Positions 23,414 through 34,061 of a DNA stretch of 64,000 nucleotides are shown here, in pieces. Source of the DNA: Calonectria ilicicola. Its lineage: Eukaryota > Ascomycota > Sordariomycetes > Hypocreales > Nectriaceae. The translations under genes were made by a program, and so were the position numbers. Where the stretch lies: the NCBI GenBank assembly GCA_020809705.1, contig CP085828.1:3658001-3722000 (forward strand), given 5' to 3'. Each line of letters begins with the position of its first letter. Position 1 is the stretch's first letter. A model generated the notes under the pieces. It worked only from the letters and a program-made list of their open reading frames with translations. It made no database searches and was not told where the DNA came from.

Positions 23414-24274
23414 CTTGGTTCTTCTTTTTGCGTAGCTGCGACGTGGAACGAAGACAACTAGACGCGAGGTGGATGGAATGAATCCAAGGGCGGCAGAGCT
23501 TGCTGCGCGGGGTGAAAAATGAGGAGATGAAGAAGCGAAAAAGAAGGGAGACGAAGTGAGGAGCTTCGTGATGAAGGCGTGGTTGGCTGTTGCCAACCTC
23601 AATGCGCCTTGGACGGCTTCGTATCAGGAGCTGAGCCGAAGAAAGAAGAAGAAGAAAGAAAGAGAAGAATTTTCTCAGTCGCAACGGGGGGAATCTTGAG
23701 GAGAAAAGTGAGACGAAATGAGAATTTGATACCCCCCCACCTTAGCAGTTTGGCGAGGTTGGGGCTGGTGTGGGTGGCGGGGCTAACTAATTTTACGCAC
23801 GGGACGGAGAATGCAGATAATCCGGCGGCATGAACGACACACACGTCATTGGCTGACGCATCCAGGGCAGGCCTGTCAGCGTCAGACAGTTGTGCTAGGT
23901 TTTGCTGGTATTGCGAGCATTTCGCACGCGCACGCATCAAGTGATAGGTTAGCCCGAGACGGACGTGAAGCAGAGACGAGGCGTTGAGGCGCATGTTTTG
24001 AACCAGGCACAACGGCAGCCTCTCCGCACAAAGCACTGCACTGCATTTCTTTGTTCCTCCCTTGACTTTCTTTATCCATCACCACCTGTCATTTTTTTAA
24101 CCTTTCGCCCTCTGCGACGTGAATGATGTTCCATTGATTCCTTTCCACCAAGCTTGATCTCCATCATTCCGGGCCCCGCTCCGTCGGCTCCAGGCGCCTT
24201 CACGACATCAGCACCGACCGAGACTCTCCGACGCATTTCGTCCTTTGACGCCTACCAACACCAGTTATACCGCC
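23414..24274. promoter_or_regulatory. Divergent promoter region, OLA1 and PPPDE gene
   Basis: 861 bp between two divergent starts. It is purine-rich on the OLA1 side (pyrimidine-rich when read as the OLA1 leader). No gene or RNA is recognised. Confidence 0.45.
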
Positions 24275-25106
24275 ATGCCGCGGAAGAGCACAAGCTCCTC
24301 TGTCAGCAGACACCGGTCGACGCTGTCTCTGCAAAAGACGGAGATCACCATTCATGTCTACGATCTCTTACCCGTATGTCATCCCTGGCCGTGAGATGCA
24401 TCGCCACCCACTCCTCGCATTGATTGAGCTTGGACCCTGTAGCTGACCTGGGTGTTATTGATAGCCCGGCCGACTGTCGTCTGTCCTATGGACCGTTGGC
24501 GCCTCTCTCCTCCACTCTGGCGTCGTTATCAAGGGTAAAGAATATGCCTACGGTGGTCACGATAATGACGGTGTGACTGGTGTCTATTGGACCAAGCCCA
24601 TGACCGAACCTCCAGGAGGTACATTTCGCTGCGAGATTCTACACGGGTTTACCATCGCGACCGATGAAGAAATCGAAGCTACGCTCAGAGCTGCCTCCGA
24701 CGAGTTTCTGGGCACCTCCTATAATCTCCTCACCAAAAACTGCAACCACTTTACTTCATACCTTTGCATGAAACTTACAGGCCAGCCAGGCCCATCCTGG
24801 CTTAACCGTGCCGCCAGCATCGGTGTTGCACTGCCTTGCGTGGTCCCTCGAGACTGGATCGAACCCCCCGAATACGACGGCGCCGATGGTGAGCTACTTG
24901 GCGACTATGATGATTCCGACGAGCGAACTCGCATGCTCAGCCACTCGGACCATCACCATTTTTTCACCGACAGCAATGATCGAATCAACGATGATTGGGA
25001 CAGCGAGGAGGAGCGCCGGCGAGGAGGTAGCGGCAAAGGGAAGAAGGCTTTGAGGGATGCAGCAGGACGCAAGCTTCCAGTTGCTGAGAGAGCCCCGATC
25101 CGATAA
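24275..25106 (+). CDS. PPPDE-domain thiol peptidase (DeSI-like)
   Basis: Two exons, 24275-24373 and 24465-25106; the 91-bp intron runs GTATGT...TAG with GCTGAC upstream of the acceptor. The product is 246 residues. The domain begins with ITIHVYDLLPPGRLS. The expected catalytic His is H50 in SLLHSGVVI, and the catalytic Cys is C126 in TKNCNHFTSYLC. PPPDE enzymes are deSUMOylating/deubiquitinating isopeptidases or acyl-thioesterases of the DeSI class. The C-terminal ~75 residues are acidic then basic (DDWDSEEERRRGG) and probably disordered. Exon 1 supplies the first strand with the conserved VYDLLP, so the ATG at 24275 is preferred over later ones. Substrate is unknown. Confidence 0.9.
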
Positions 25107-25413
25107 GCCCGCCAAGCGTGGTGCACTGATTTTGCATTGATTTTTTTTTGTTTTGTTTTTAGGAAACATCGCTGTTTCCACTGGCGTTTCCCAGGGGGCT
25201 TCGGGGCTGGTGCTCCTTTTCTTTCCTCTTATTTTTTTGTCAAATTGGTTGGCACGATACCACGGGTTCTGTATAAGGAGCAGGTCATTCATTCTTTAAA
25301 GTATGCTTAGGGTAAACGGGATGTCGGATTTTATTTGTATAGTACATTTCGTACAGAATATGGTACATGAGATCTTTATCTTTCACAATCATTCCACACA
25401 TATCTAGCCTAGA
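25107..25413. other. Convergent 3' region
   Basis: 307 bp between the tail-to-tail PPPDE and uS11m genes, with T-rich runs. Nothing else is seen. Confidence 0.45.
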
Positions 25414-26154
25414 TTACAGACGTCTAGGCTTCTCACTTCTGGTTCCACCAAACTTGATTCTCGTAGAGTCGGCCACACGAACGATTTTGTCACGCAACAC
25501 CTTGCCCTCGGGACTCATCAAGACTTTCAGCGCAGCTTCTCGACCCTGGCCAAAGCCTCGTACCACCACTTCCATGCGCGAAATCTTCATAGGCCATCCA
25601 GTGTGGATCAATCGTTCCAAGACGTACTTGGTGAGGGAGTAAGCAGAATCGTACGTTCCTCGACGAGACTTGCGGAAACCAATGTTGCCCGCAGACAGGG
25701 AGATGATGGGCTCGCGATTAGGCTTAGTGCAGGTGATGTGGGTGTTGTGCTTGGTCGAGTAAATGTGAAAGTGGAATGGCTCCAGATCGTCTTCCTTGGC
25801 CTGCACATATCGAGGGCCGCCGGTAGACAAATCCGTATCGAGATTGGACTTGCTGAGGGTCTTAAAGACGAGGCTCTGAGAGAGGCTCGACATGGCATTG
25901 CTGGGCGCGGGCTGGGCGGCTGACGGAGGTTGAGAAGTGCCGTAGATATTCTCAAGAAGCGAGGCTGAGCTAGGCCTGGCAACTCGCTTTCGGGGCGCTC
26001 GCGGGGGAGGAGGAGGCAGGTCGTCAGCGCAGCGGGCGCTGGTGTGCGAGAGCGGCCGAGCCGCCTGGAAAGGGCATCTCAGCACATTGGAAGTTTTCTG
26101 AAGAGTTTGGAAGGGCGATTGAGCCGCGAGACGGCTTGTCAATGAGCGACTCAT
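25414..26154 (-). CDS. MRPS18: Mitochondrial ribosomal protein uS11m
   Basis: Intronless, 246 residues, start ATG at 26154 (MSRSLTSRLAAQ). The first ~45 residues are rich in Arg, Ser and Ala with few acids, as in a mitochondrial presequence; a Pro-rich linker follows. The C-terminal ~130 residues carry the uS11 fold: FHIYSTKHNTHITCT, LSAGNIGFRKSRRGTYDSAY, VVVRGFGQGREAALKVL and the basic end STRIKFGGTRSEKPRRL. It belongs to the small subunit platform of the mitoribosome (yeast Mrps18). The frame is open farther upstream to 26310, but the ATG at 26154 gives a proper presequence and leaves room for the shared promoter with TIM44. Confidence 0.92.
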   Translation of the reverse strand: MSRSLTSRLAAQSPFQTLQKTSNVLRCPFQAARPLSHTSARCADDLPPPPPRAPRKRVARPSSASLLENIYGTSQPPSAAQPAPSNAMSSLSQSLVFKTLSKSNLDTDLSTGGPRYVQAKEDDLEPFHFHIYSTKHNTHITCTKPNREPIISLSAGNIGFRKSRRGTYDSAYSLTKYVLERLIHTGWPMKISRMEVVVRGFGQGREAALKVLMSPEGKVLRDKIVRVADSTRIKFGGTRSEKPRRL

Positions 26155-26416
26155 CTTGTTGACATCACCAGTGTGAATTTGCGTCCTTGAAGGAATTCTG
26201 GCACTATAATTTTTGCATAGGCTGTTTGGAGAGCTCTGGCGCTGACAGGTTCTGCCGAGACTTTGCCGGTTCGCCGCCTTCCATTCCGTACTCAACCGAC
26301 ATCGCAACAAAATTTCCTCCCGCGCATTCCATCAAATTCTACTACGGTTTTCTCACCATCGCCTTTAGATCCACGATCAATCGGTCCTGTGGAGGGCTCC
26401 CAGAGTTGTTGCAATC
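26155..26416. promoter_or_regulatory. Shared divergent promoter of uS11m and TIM44
   Basis: Only 262 bp separate the start codons of two divergent genes for mitochondrial biogenesis, so the core promoters must share this segment. Confidence 0.6.
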
Positions 26417-28098
26417 ATGAATTCCCTTGCGAGAAAAGCGGCGCACACCGAGAGTGCCTTGTCTCGGGCCTCTGTGCACCTCAACACTGCCGGCAAAACC
26501 CCCTCGTACCGCCGATTAGCCTCTCAGCTTTCCCACAATGCCTCCCACCATGGCGCTCGATTACAGGGCTCAATGGCGTCGGGCGCAATTCGATCGCCGC
26601 TGAGGTCACAATTCCTCCCCTCCGAGCTTCGTCTCAACCCCACATCCGCCGCTCAATCCCGCCTCTTCCACCAGTCTAGCCGGCTATCGCAAAACGAGAA
26701 GCCCAAGATGGAGGAGGCCGCTACCGAGGCCAAAGATAAAAAGGCTGCCGACGGCGAATCTGAGGGCAAACCCCAGGAAGAAGAGGCCAAAAAGAGCGAA
26801 GAGGGTGAGAAGGGCGAGAAGGATGGAAAGGAAGAGGGCAAAGAGGAGGGCAAGGAGGAGAAGAAGGAAGATGCCCCCCCTCCCCCTCCTCATGGTGACA
26901 AGACACCCTGGCAGGTGTTCATGGAGACCATGAACACTGAGTTCCAAAAGTCCCAAGAGTGGAACGAGTCTACCAAGCAGATCGGCGCTGCCGCTCACCA
27001 GTTTTCTGAGAGCGAATCCGTACGACGTGCTCGTGAAGCCTATGAAAAATCAACCGGTGCCATCTCTGACACTGTTGGAGGTGCTGTCAAGACCACAGCT
27101 GGTGCTATTGGCAAGGGTGCTGCATGGACCTGGGAGACCCCTGTCATGAAGGGTGTGCGCAAGGCTGCCAACGTTACTGGCGATGCTGTGGACAAGGCCA
27201 CCGCACCCATCCGTGAAACCGAAGCCTACAAGAACGTCAAGAATGTTATTGACGATGGTAGCTCTTCGCGATATGGTGGTTGGGTCGAAAAAGAGGAGCG
27301 TCGCCGACGCCGAGAAGCTCTTGAGAAGCAACGCCCAGACAGTGGCCAGGTTATGCAGGAAGACCCTGAGTAAGTTTGATCTCCTATTTTTTGCTGCCTG
27401 AAACATATCTAACATTTACCAGGGCCGGCACCAACATCACTCTTCACAAGGACGCCGCCTGGAAGGAGGCCTGGAGAGATTTCCGGGACACCAACAAGAT
27501 TGTCCAAGGCATCTTTAGCATGAAGGACAAATATGAAGAGTCAGAGAATCCTCTTGTCTCCACTGCCCGAAGCATCACGGACAAGATTGGTGGATTCTTT
27601 GCCGAGAACGAGACGGCCATGGTTATCAAGAAGTTCCGAGCTATGGATCCTTCTTTCCAGGTCGAGCCTTTCCTCCAAGAGCTCCGAGAGTATATCCTCC
27701 CCGAGGTGTTGGATGCTTACGTCAAGGGCGAGACGGAGACTCTGAAGCTGTGGCTGTCAGCTGCCCAGTACTCTGTTTACGAGGCCCTGACTAAGCAGTA
27801 CCTCCAAGCCGGCATGAAGTCAGACGGTCGTATCTTGGACATCAGAAATGTTGACATTCTCCGAGCCCGTATCCTCGATCCTGGTGAGGTGCCTGTTTTC
27901 ATCATCACCTGCCGAACCCAGGAGGTGCATGTCTACCGCAACGCCAAGACCAACCAACTTGCCGCTGGCATGGAGGATAAGGTGCAACTGGTGACATATG
28001 CCATCGGTATTACCCGAGTGCCTGAGGATGTCAACAACCCCGAGACCCGGGGATGGCGTTTGATTGAGATGCAGAAGAGCGGCCGCGACTGGTATTAA
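26417..28098 (+). CDS. TIM44: Mitochondrial import translocase subunit Tim44
   Basis: Two exons, 26417-27369 and 27423-28098; the 53-bp intron runs GTAAGT...CAG, phase 2. The product is 542 residues. The first ~95 residues form a basic presequence region ending near SRLFHQSSRLS. Next comes a low-complexity charged stretch of Lys, Glu and Gly (about 98-155), then the conserved PWQVFMETMNTEFQKS segment that contacts Hsp70 and Tim23. The C-terminal Tim44 domain includes RDTNKIVQGIFSMKDKYEES, FRAMDPSFQVEPFLQELREY, RILDIRNVDILRARILDPG and GWRLIEMQKSGRDWY. The protein tethers mtHsp70 to the TIM23 channel at the matrix side of the inner membrane. The Lys/Glu insert is longer than I would expect of yeast Tim44, which was not checked by alignment. 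Confidence 0.95.
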
Positions 28099-28735
28099 AC
28101 CAAACGCTCCTGCACACCTGACGCAAATGAGCGGAAGGTTGTTTTTGATATAAAAAAAGAAACGAAAGATGATCCGCCTTGGGCAGGGCCGGATCAACTT
28201 GTGTTAATAAATGTATAGTATGTGCCATCATGTGGAAGATACCAAGGTTTCGGACATGAAAGAACAGAAAACAAGCCATATTGGAAGGAGTCGGGGATAT
28301 TGGGTTGCATATCACCATTGGGGGGGGGGGAAATCACACGCCGCTCTGCTTGCTTCGAAGGAAAAGTCGAGGCTTTTGTACGATTTATCATGTATGGAGA
28401 TGACGGGAGACGAAGAGACGGAGGAGACATGCCATGCATAAAAATATAGACGCAACTAGGGAGACTGTTCCCTAAATCACACGACAATTGAACATTGGTC
28501 ATCATTGGCCACAACAATAATTTTTTATCATGATGTTTCGTGATTGACATTGTTTTGAGGAGATTCACATTATTGAATTCTTTTAGGCCCCTCCTTGAAT
28601 AGGTTCGGCAGTGGAATTTTAAAAGTCTCCATTCTTAATATGTATGGTTTGTTGGTATACAAATGCTATCTCGCGGAACAATGCTATTCTCATCCATTTC
28701 TGCCAGTTTCATGTTTATCTGGACAGCCTAGATGT
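28099..28735. other. Convergent 3' region, TIM44 and NADAR gene
   Basis: No gene is seen. A run of ten G lies at about 28320-28330. Most of the sequence is AT-rich. Confidence 0.4.
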
Positions 28736-29495
28736 TTAACTATCCTTGCCCTCGTCATTCTTGGCACTTTCCTCACCCTCTTCTACTTTCTTCTTCTTTG
28801 ATACCGGTCCATCACCATATGAAGAGTCCCTAGGCTTTTTATCATTCTGGTACTTCTCTCGCAGAATCTTTCTCACTTCCATCAGCTCCAACCCCAGCAA
28901 GTTTAGGCCCCAGGATTCCCTCGCAACCTCAGCGTCGGCCTCTTTAAACCCGATGCCCCATATGGAGTCATACGGGCTCGCCTCGACAATTTCGCGATCG
29001 CCAGTAGCCAGGAGCATATCTATTAGAGATCCCTCAATGGGCAAGACTTTGCGCTTAGGTTGCTTGCCCTGAGGTCTCGTGCTTTTGTAATAGCCTACCT
29101 CGGATACGGCATTTGTAAACTTTAGGATATTGCCCCTACGGACAATTTCACGTCGATGGGCTTCCCACTTGGCTTCGTCAAAGTCCTTAACCTTGCGGCC
29201 TAGAGCCTTGACCTGGCGTGGATGGCCAGCCTTGAGAACTTCGAGGGCGATTGCGGGATCATTGAAGAGGAGAGCCTTGTGATGCATCATATAGCTGGAT
29301 AGGTTTTGATAAGCCCAGATCTCAGTGCGAGTCTTCCACTTCATCCCATTATACTTACTGTTCGGCCGTTTTGTACGTTTTGCTTGGATCCTTGTCATCT
29401 TTGAAAGGGCAGTCATACCACTGCGACAGATATCCTGTCTCTACATCGGTTTCGCGCCAAAAGTAGACAGGACCAGAAGATTTTGAATCGGCCAT
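28736..29495 (-). CDS. NADAR-domain protein (YbiA-like ADP-ribose N-glycosidase)
   Basis: Two exons on the minus strand, 29495-29359 and 29294-28736; the 64-bp intron runs GTAAGT...CAG, phase 2. The product is 231 residues. The join restores the NADAR signature TAEHYMMHHKALLF (E45 expected to be catalytic). It is followed by TGDREIVEASPYDSIWGIGF and WGLNLLGLELMEVRKILRE, the standard end of the domain. NADAR proteins cleave N-glycosidic bonds of ADP-ribose-like substrates; some reverse guanine ADP-ribosylation of DNA, and plant/bacterial relatives act on riboflavin intermediates. The C-terminal ~25 residues are charged and contain SKKKKVEEG (K212-215), which resembles a classical nuclear localisation signal. 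Nuclear function is inference. Confidence 0.9.
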
Positions 29496-30290
29496 TTTGT
29501 TGTGTATCGGATTGGTCTTGATTTTTCCAAGTCTAGTATTCAGCTTGGCTTCAGGTCACCTTCTATATATTTGCGTTGTGGTGGTGTAGGCTAGCTAGTC
29601 AGCCTTGTGGAGGTGGTGCGCTGCCTAGTGGCTAGCGTGGCTGTGGCAGTGTCTCCCTCGCCGTTGACTCACCTCATTTACTTAGAGGACCCAAGCTTGC
29701 TACATGGTGGATTTTGAATCTACTGCAATAGCCTAGGCTATTTGCAGTCTCATTTTATGGACTGGGTGTCATTGGGCTGATGTTACTAGAAGGAGTCATG
29801 ATGTGGACTTAGTCTCAAGATTTATCGTTGTATAAAGTAGAATGACTCCTCCGTCCCATTATATCAGAGAGACACTTGATCTATTTTTCAATGAAGAAAT
29901 GGGAGAGAGCCGACATCGGAAAGTAGAGATTCATCACACCTGTAGTCTGGATAAAAGTGACCCTGTTTGCGTGTGGTATCTTTCCAATGGTGGTGAGGAG
30001 ATACACAGGACGTCGCGTGCATCCCCGCCTAACGAGGGCGTAAAAATGAAACAAAATACAATGATTGCATACGCTTTGGTCCTGCGCCTGCTTTATTTAC
30101 TGTTACAATTAAGCCCCCCAATTTAACCCTGACATGGTGTGCTATGTTTTATTGAGTCACTCGTTCACTAAATCGAGAGCGCTCATGAAGGCACAAGTAC
30201 TACGCATGTCCCATAAAAAAAAAGATAGAATTGACCATAGTTTGGTCCTTAAATATCAAGAAAAAGACCAAAAAAGAAACCTTAGATTCT
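29496..30290. other. Intergenic, no gene seen
   Basis: Upstream flank of the NADAR gene and a short AT-rich stretch. An imperfect 25-bp palindrome centred on CCTAGG lies at 29723-29747; its core AATAGCCTAGGCTATT (29727-29742) is a perfect 16-bp palindrome. Confidence 0.4.
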
Positions 30291-30372
30291 TGGAGATTGA
30301 GGGAATTGAACCCCCGACCTTTTGTAGGCGTTTTGATGCAAAACAAACGTCATACCACTAGACCAAATCCCC
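30291..30372 (-). tRNA. tRNA-Ala (anticodon TGC) with 10-nt intron
   Basis: Minus strand. The acceptor stem GGGGATT pairs with AATCTCC and includes the G3-U70 wobble pair that identifies tRNA-Ala; the discriminator is A. The anticodon stem TTTGT pairs with ACAAA. Anticodon TGC corresponds to plus-strand positions 30338-30340. A short intron (30327-30336) follows position 37. The T stem is GGGGG/CCCTC around TTCAATT. All stems fold. Confidence 0.92.
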
Positions 30373-31450
30373 AGTTTCTGTCAAACGGCAGTGAAGTCAT
30401 AGATTATATAGAGAACACACGTGTGTACAAGCGTAGAATTGTACATCGCTCAGTACATTCACTGTTTTCCTCAACATATAAGATGTCATTACCTTTAGTT
30501 TGAAATGTTCAAATTTCCTTAATTCACGTATTATATTCTACCAATGCGCACAGGTACGTGGCCTGGTCCTTTGAATGACTTTCATATGTAGTGACATGAT
30601 GGTAAGGTTGTAGGTGATCGTGTCGTCGTCAAAATCTAGTCGGTTCCTTGGCTGTAGTAGCAAGGTTTCTGATTAACTTGTGATATTCGGTCTGGTACGA
30701 CTCTTTTATTTAGTTAATGTGTAGTGATGTTTCGCGGTTAGTCTCAACCTGGCGCTCTTGGCTTCTTTCACAGAAAACCTGCTATCTCTCATCCTTTTGG
30801 GTCTTCCAAATCCAGCCGGGTGAAATTGCTTCTCTAACCTTTTTGGTACTGTATGCTAAGGTCAGACAGCAACCCACAGCCTACAGCATGTTACTTACCC
30901 TTGCCCAAGAGTTGCGCTATACCCAAAGATTGGTGGTCCAGAACAAGAAACCTAAACAGACTTCATGTACAAAAAGGGTTATATATGGGCTTCCTCTCAA
31001 TTAGCTATGATATGGGATAATCGTTATGGTGGAATTGGTTGACCAGAGCTATCAATGGAGATATCGCACACCCTTCCTTTCTTGAACCGATAAACGTGGG
31101 CCACTAATACGCACTCCTCAATTGATGCCTCGGATCGTCAGCGATTCAGGAATGACAGAAAATTAAAAAGGGGAAAAAAATATGAATATAGCAAACGACT
31201 TATATATAATGTCGCTAAACGCGAAAAGAAGACGCTGCAGAAGTCTTCCCTCAGAGCAAACAAATAATATCGCTGTCGCGGAACAGGCTACTACCATAAC
31301 AACTGACGCGACTAGCAAACATAGCAAAGGAAAAAAAAGAAAAAAAACCGAAGTCACTAGAATGGATCTCGGGAAATTCCTTATTCCTCACATACCCATT
31401 AGATCTGCCCACACCCCCTCGTTCTTATCACTACGCAGGCCTAAAGCACC
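30373..31450. other. Intergenic, no gene seen
   Basis: AT-rich and without a convincing gene. An open frame at 31182-31619 overlaps the next gene in another frame and has low-complexity basic composition, so it is treated as chance. Confidence 0.4.
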
Positions 31451-32350
31451 ATGCCAGACAGAGGTCCGCTGTATTTCGAAAAATTATCAGCTTCATCCCA
31501 GTCAAGAGATGAAATTTTACGGCGTCTTTACACAAGGCCTGTCCAGAAGAATAAACCGACCCTTGAGTACGAGGGATACCGTCGGGCACTCCAAATCTAT
31601 GGAAACGAACGGAAAATAAACCAGGCAGATAGATCCGGTCACTTCCACCGCTGGGTCACCACACATCCAAGTGATTACCTACACTTCCAGCTTCGAGCCA
31701 AAGAAGAGGGCTACAATCCGGTATTCGGCTACTCGAATCCCAAGATCGGCCTATACCTGTGGTCTGCCCCCAACGATGTGCGCCGGGGTCTAATCAATCA
31801 ACAACTGCCGGTCACATCCTTCGGCATGACTGACTCTAACCGAGCGACTTCTCCAATAATAATTGATGATGACGAAGGTGTAATAACTGGTAACGACGGA
31901 TCTTTTTCGTCCAAAGAAATGACTTCGGATCTCCCTGATTCAAGGAACCAAATGACCATCACAAGCTGCTTCGAGAGGAGCCAGGGTATTCCCGCCGCCA
32001 TTGTTGACATGACTGGGCTTCAGAAACCCGACCCAAATAACCACCCACATACCTGTGTTGGTGCTGGCGAGCTTGTTTTGATCTTGTCTCAAACTCTGGA
32101 TCAAGTCCTTGCTGAAGAAAAGCGTGGAAAGGCCTAGGATGACGCCACGCGCCTACTTAGGGCTTTGGGAGGTCCGCGGGACCTCAAGAAATTCACTGAC
32201 TACATGTACGAGAAATACACCAAAGACGACCATGAATTCCCAGTAGAAGTTGGATCAGGTCTCAAAAAACGTACCTATCCCTCGACCGCTAGAACCACCC
32301 TTCACAAAAGCATTACCGACACTTCCGTTGCAACCATAAAAAAAGAGTAA
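31451..32350 (+). pseudogene. Hypothetical protein gene interrupted by an in-frame TAG
   Basis: The frame from ATG 31451 runs 228 codons to TAG at 32135-32137. It then continues open in the same frame for 70 further codons to TAA at 32348-32350. The sequence on both sides looks like one protein: SQTLDQVLAEEKRGKA before the stop and DDATRLLRALGGPRDLKKFT after it are a continuous amphipathic helix pattern. The first part has FHRWVTTHPSDYLHFQLRAKEEGY; the second has YMYEKYTKDDHEFPVEV. I do not recognise the family; it resembles lineage-restricted fungal hypotheticals. Explanations are a nonsense mutation (one base from GAG), readthrough, or an intron ending at this TAG (donor near 32055 possible but weak). 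If functional as a short protein, the CDS is 31451-32137. Confidence 0.5.
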
Positions 32351-32746
32351 ATTATTTCTGAATATCGAAGGCTGAGAAACTTGGAATTGGAAAGAAAGAC
32401 TATCGATCGAAGAGTGTCTTAAAAACAGTATAATTTGCGAATAAGTAACCTGTAACGGATTGGGGTCTCATGGCGTGGACACCACGTGGGCATTTGCGAT
32501 GATGTTGTCATGTCACTCAATCAGTGTGCAATTGTACGAGTATGAATCGAATGATAGGCAGAATAAGAATGGATGCATGAACTGTAGTTATTTATTGCTT
32601 GTTTTGTAAAATTTTCTGATAATATGCGCTTGCGTAGGATATTCCTAGTTTGAGAATATATGAATCATTTATGTCTTGTGTCTGGTTGCGGGTGGAGATG
32701 GCTTCAAAATCTGTAAAGTGGATCGAGCTCACCATCAAACAAGTAT
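32351..32746. other. Intergenic, no gene seen
   Basis: AT-rich flank between the interrupted gene and tRNA-Arg. No feature is recognised. Confidence 0.4.
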
Positions 32747-32818
32747 GGTCGCGTGGCCCAATGGCAAGGCGTCTGACTACGAATCAGGAGATTGTGGGTT
32801 CGACCCCCACCGTGACCT
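32747..32818 (+). tRNA. tRNA-Arg (anticodon ACG)
   Basis: 72 nt, no intron. The acceptor stem GGTCGCG pairs with CGTGACC (one G-U). The anticodon stem TCTGA/TCAGG encloses CTACGAA with anticodon ACG. The T stem is GTGGG/CCCAC around TTCGACC, and the discriminator is T. Confidence 0.93.
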
Positions 32819-34061
32819 TTGATTTTTGCCTTTTCAACACTGTTGGAAGTGTTGGACTTTTTTGCGTAGCTCTATTCTCACTGGGCAGGTACTGAGGCTG
32901 ATATCATAAAACGGTACAAAGTGAAGTAATCAGAACTAACCAAGAATGTACGGGTTAAAGTGTAATGTAGAGAATACTGGAGCAAGGGTTTTGAGACTCT
33001 AGCCACTCACACCCATAATCACAGTCTACTGTGCGGCGCATTTATTGGTGCAGCGATTTCGACATAATTGTTTGTTTGTTTGGTCTTTACCCAACAAGAT
33101 GGATTGTGGCATGATGCTTGGGTTTTACAAGGGAGCGATTGGGCTTCGGTACCTGCAAACGAATACGATCAATGCGTTCAAGTGCCGGGATTGACATGGC
33201 AACCCTAGTTGGGACTGTATATAACAAGGAGTGCAAAAAAAAAAAAAATCTCGGGATAATTGGCAACGAAGCGAGTGCGATTGCGAGGCCCGGCGCATTC
33301 AATTAATTCGCAAATGCTGATCAATGCAACATAGGACTCCATTACGGAATCGCGGCGTGGACAAGCAGCCGGCGGAGAGTCCGAATTCCGCGGGGGGCGG
33401 CCAGATTTCGCACTTCCGACCGAAGGTGCCGAGCCTTGGTTGGGTCATGCATAGGCGGCGTGTAAGTTGGCTACTTGCTCGGCACTTGGCGAAGCTTTGC
33501 TCTAAAAGTTGGGCGAGGCTTGGAGGTTCAGCGTTGAGCAAAAGTGTGAAAAGGAGACAGAAGACAGAAGACACAGTGTGCTCTTGCAGCTATATTATCG
33601 CTGGGTTGAACTAAATATCGCACATTCGGGGTATTATTATTCTACCTCTCTCGCGGAGGTTAAACTCACCGGAACCTCCACTGGGTGGTTGCGACATGCA
33701 TGGCGGCATCGCCAAGGTGGGGAAGACAAGCCCGACAGCTAAGCCTTAGCCGTTCGGTCACATCGGAGAGATTGATTGATGGATTGATTACCATCCATGA
33801 TATTCATGCTCTCGTTTACGTTGCAAGACTGATTGCCACACACAGCTCGACTTCTCTTGCTTTGCGACAGAACTGCGTGACCAGTCCTCAGTCTCACACA
33901 AACACAGGACCAGGGCCCCCCATCCTCCGTGTTCCCGTCCCCATCCGCATCCCACGCCGCATAAGGGCCCAGAGCTTTCCTCCCACCTTCTCTCGCCTTC
34001 TTCGCACTTCGCTCCTCCAAACTCACCCATTCGCACCGCATTCGCAACGCCCTTTACAGCC
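32819..34061. other. Intergenic region before the Dap1-like gene
   Basis: 1.2 kb without a supported gene. The final 200 bases are rich in C and T, as in a promoter and leader. An open frame at 33324-33614 has no motif and no codon bias. Confidence 0.4.

Noticed and set aside
31182..31619. 145-codon frame overlapping the interrupted hypothetical gene
   Set aside because: Low-complexity basic composition in a different frame. The frame from 31451 has the more protein-like sequence.
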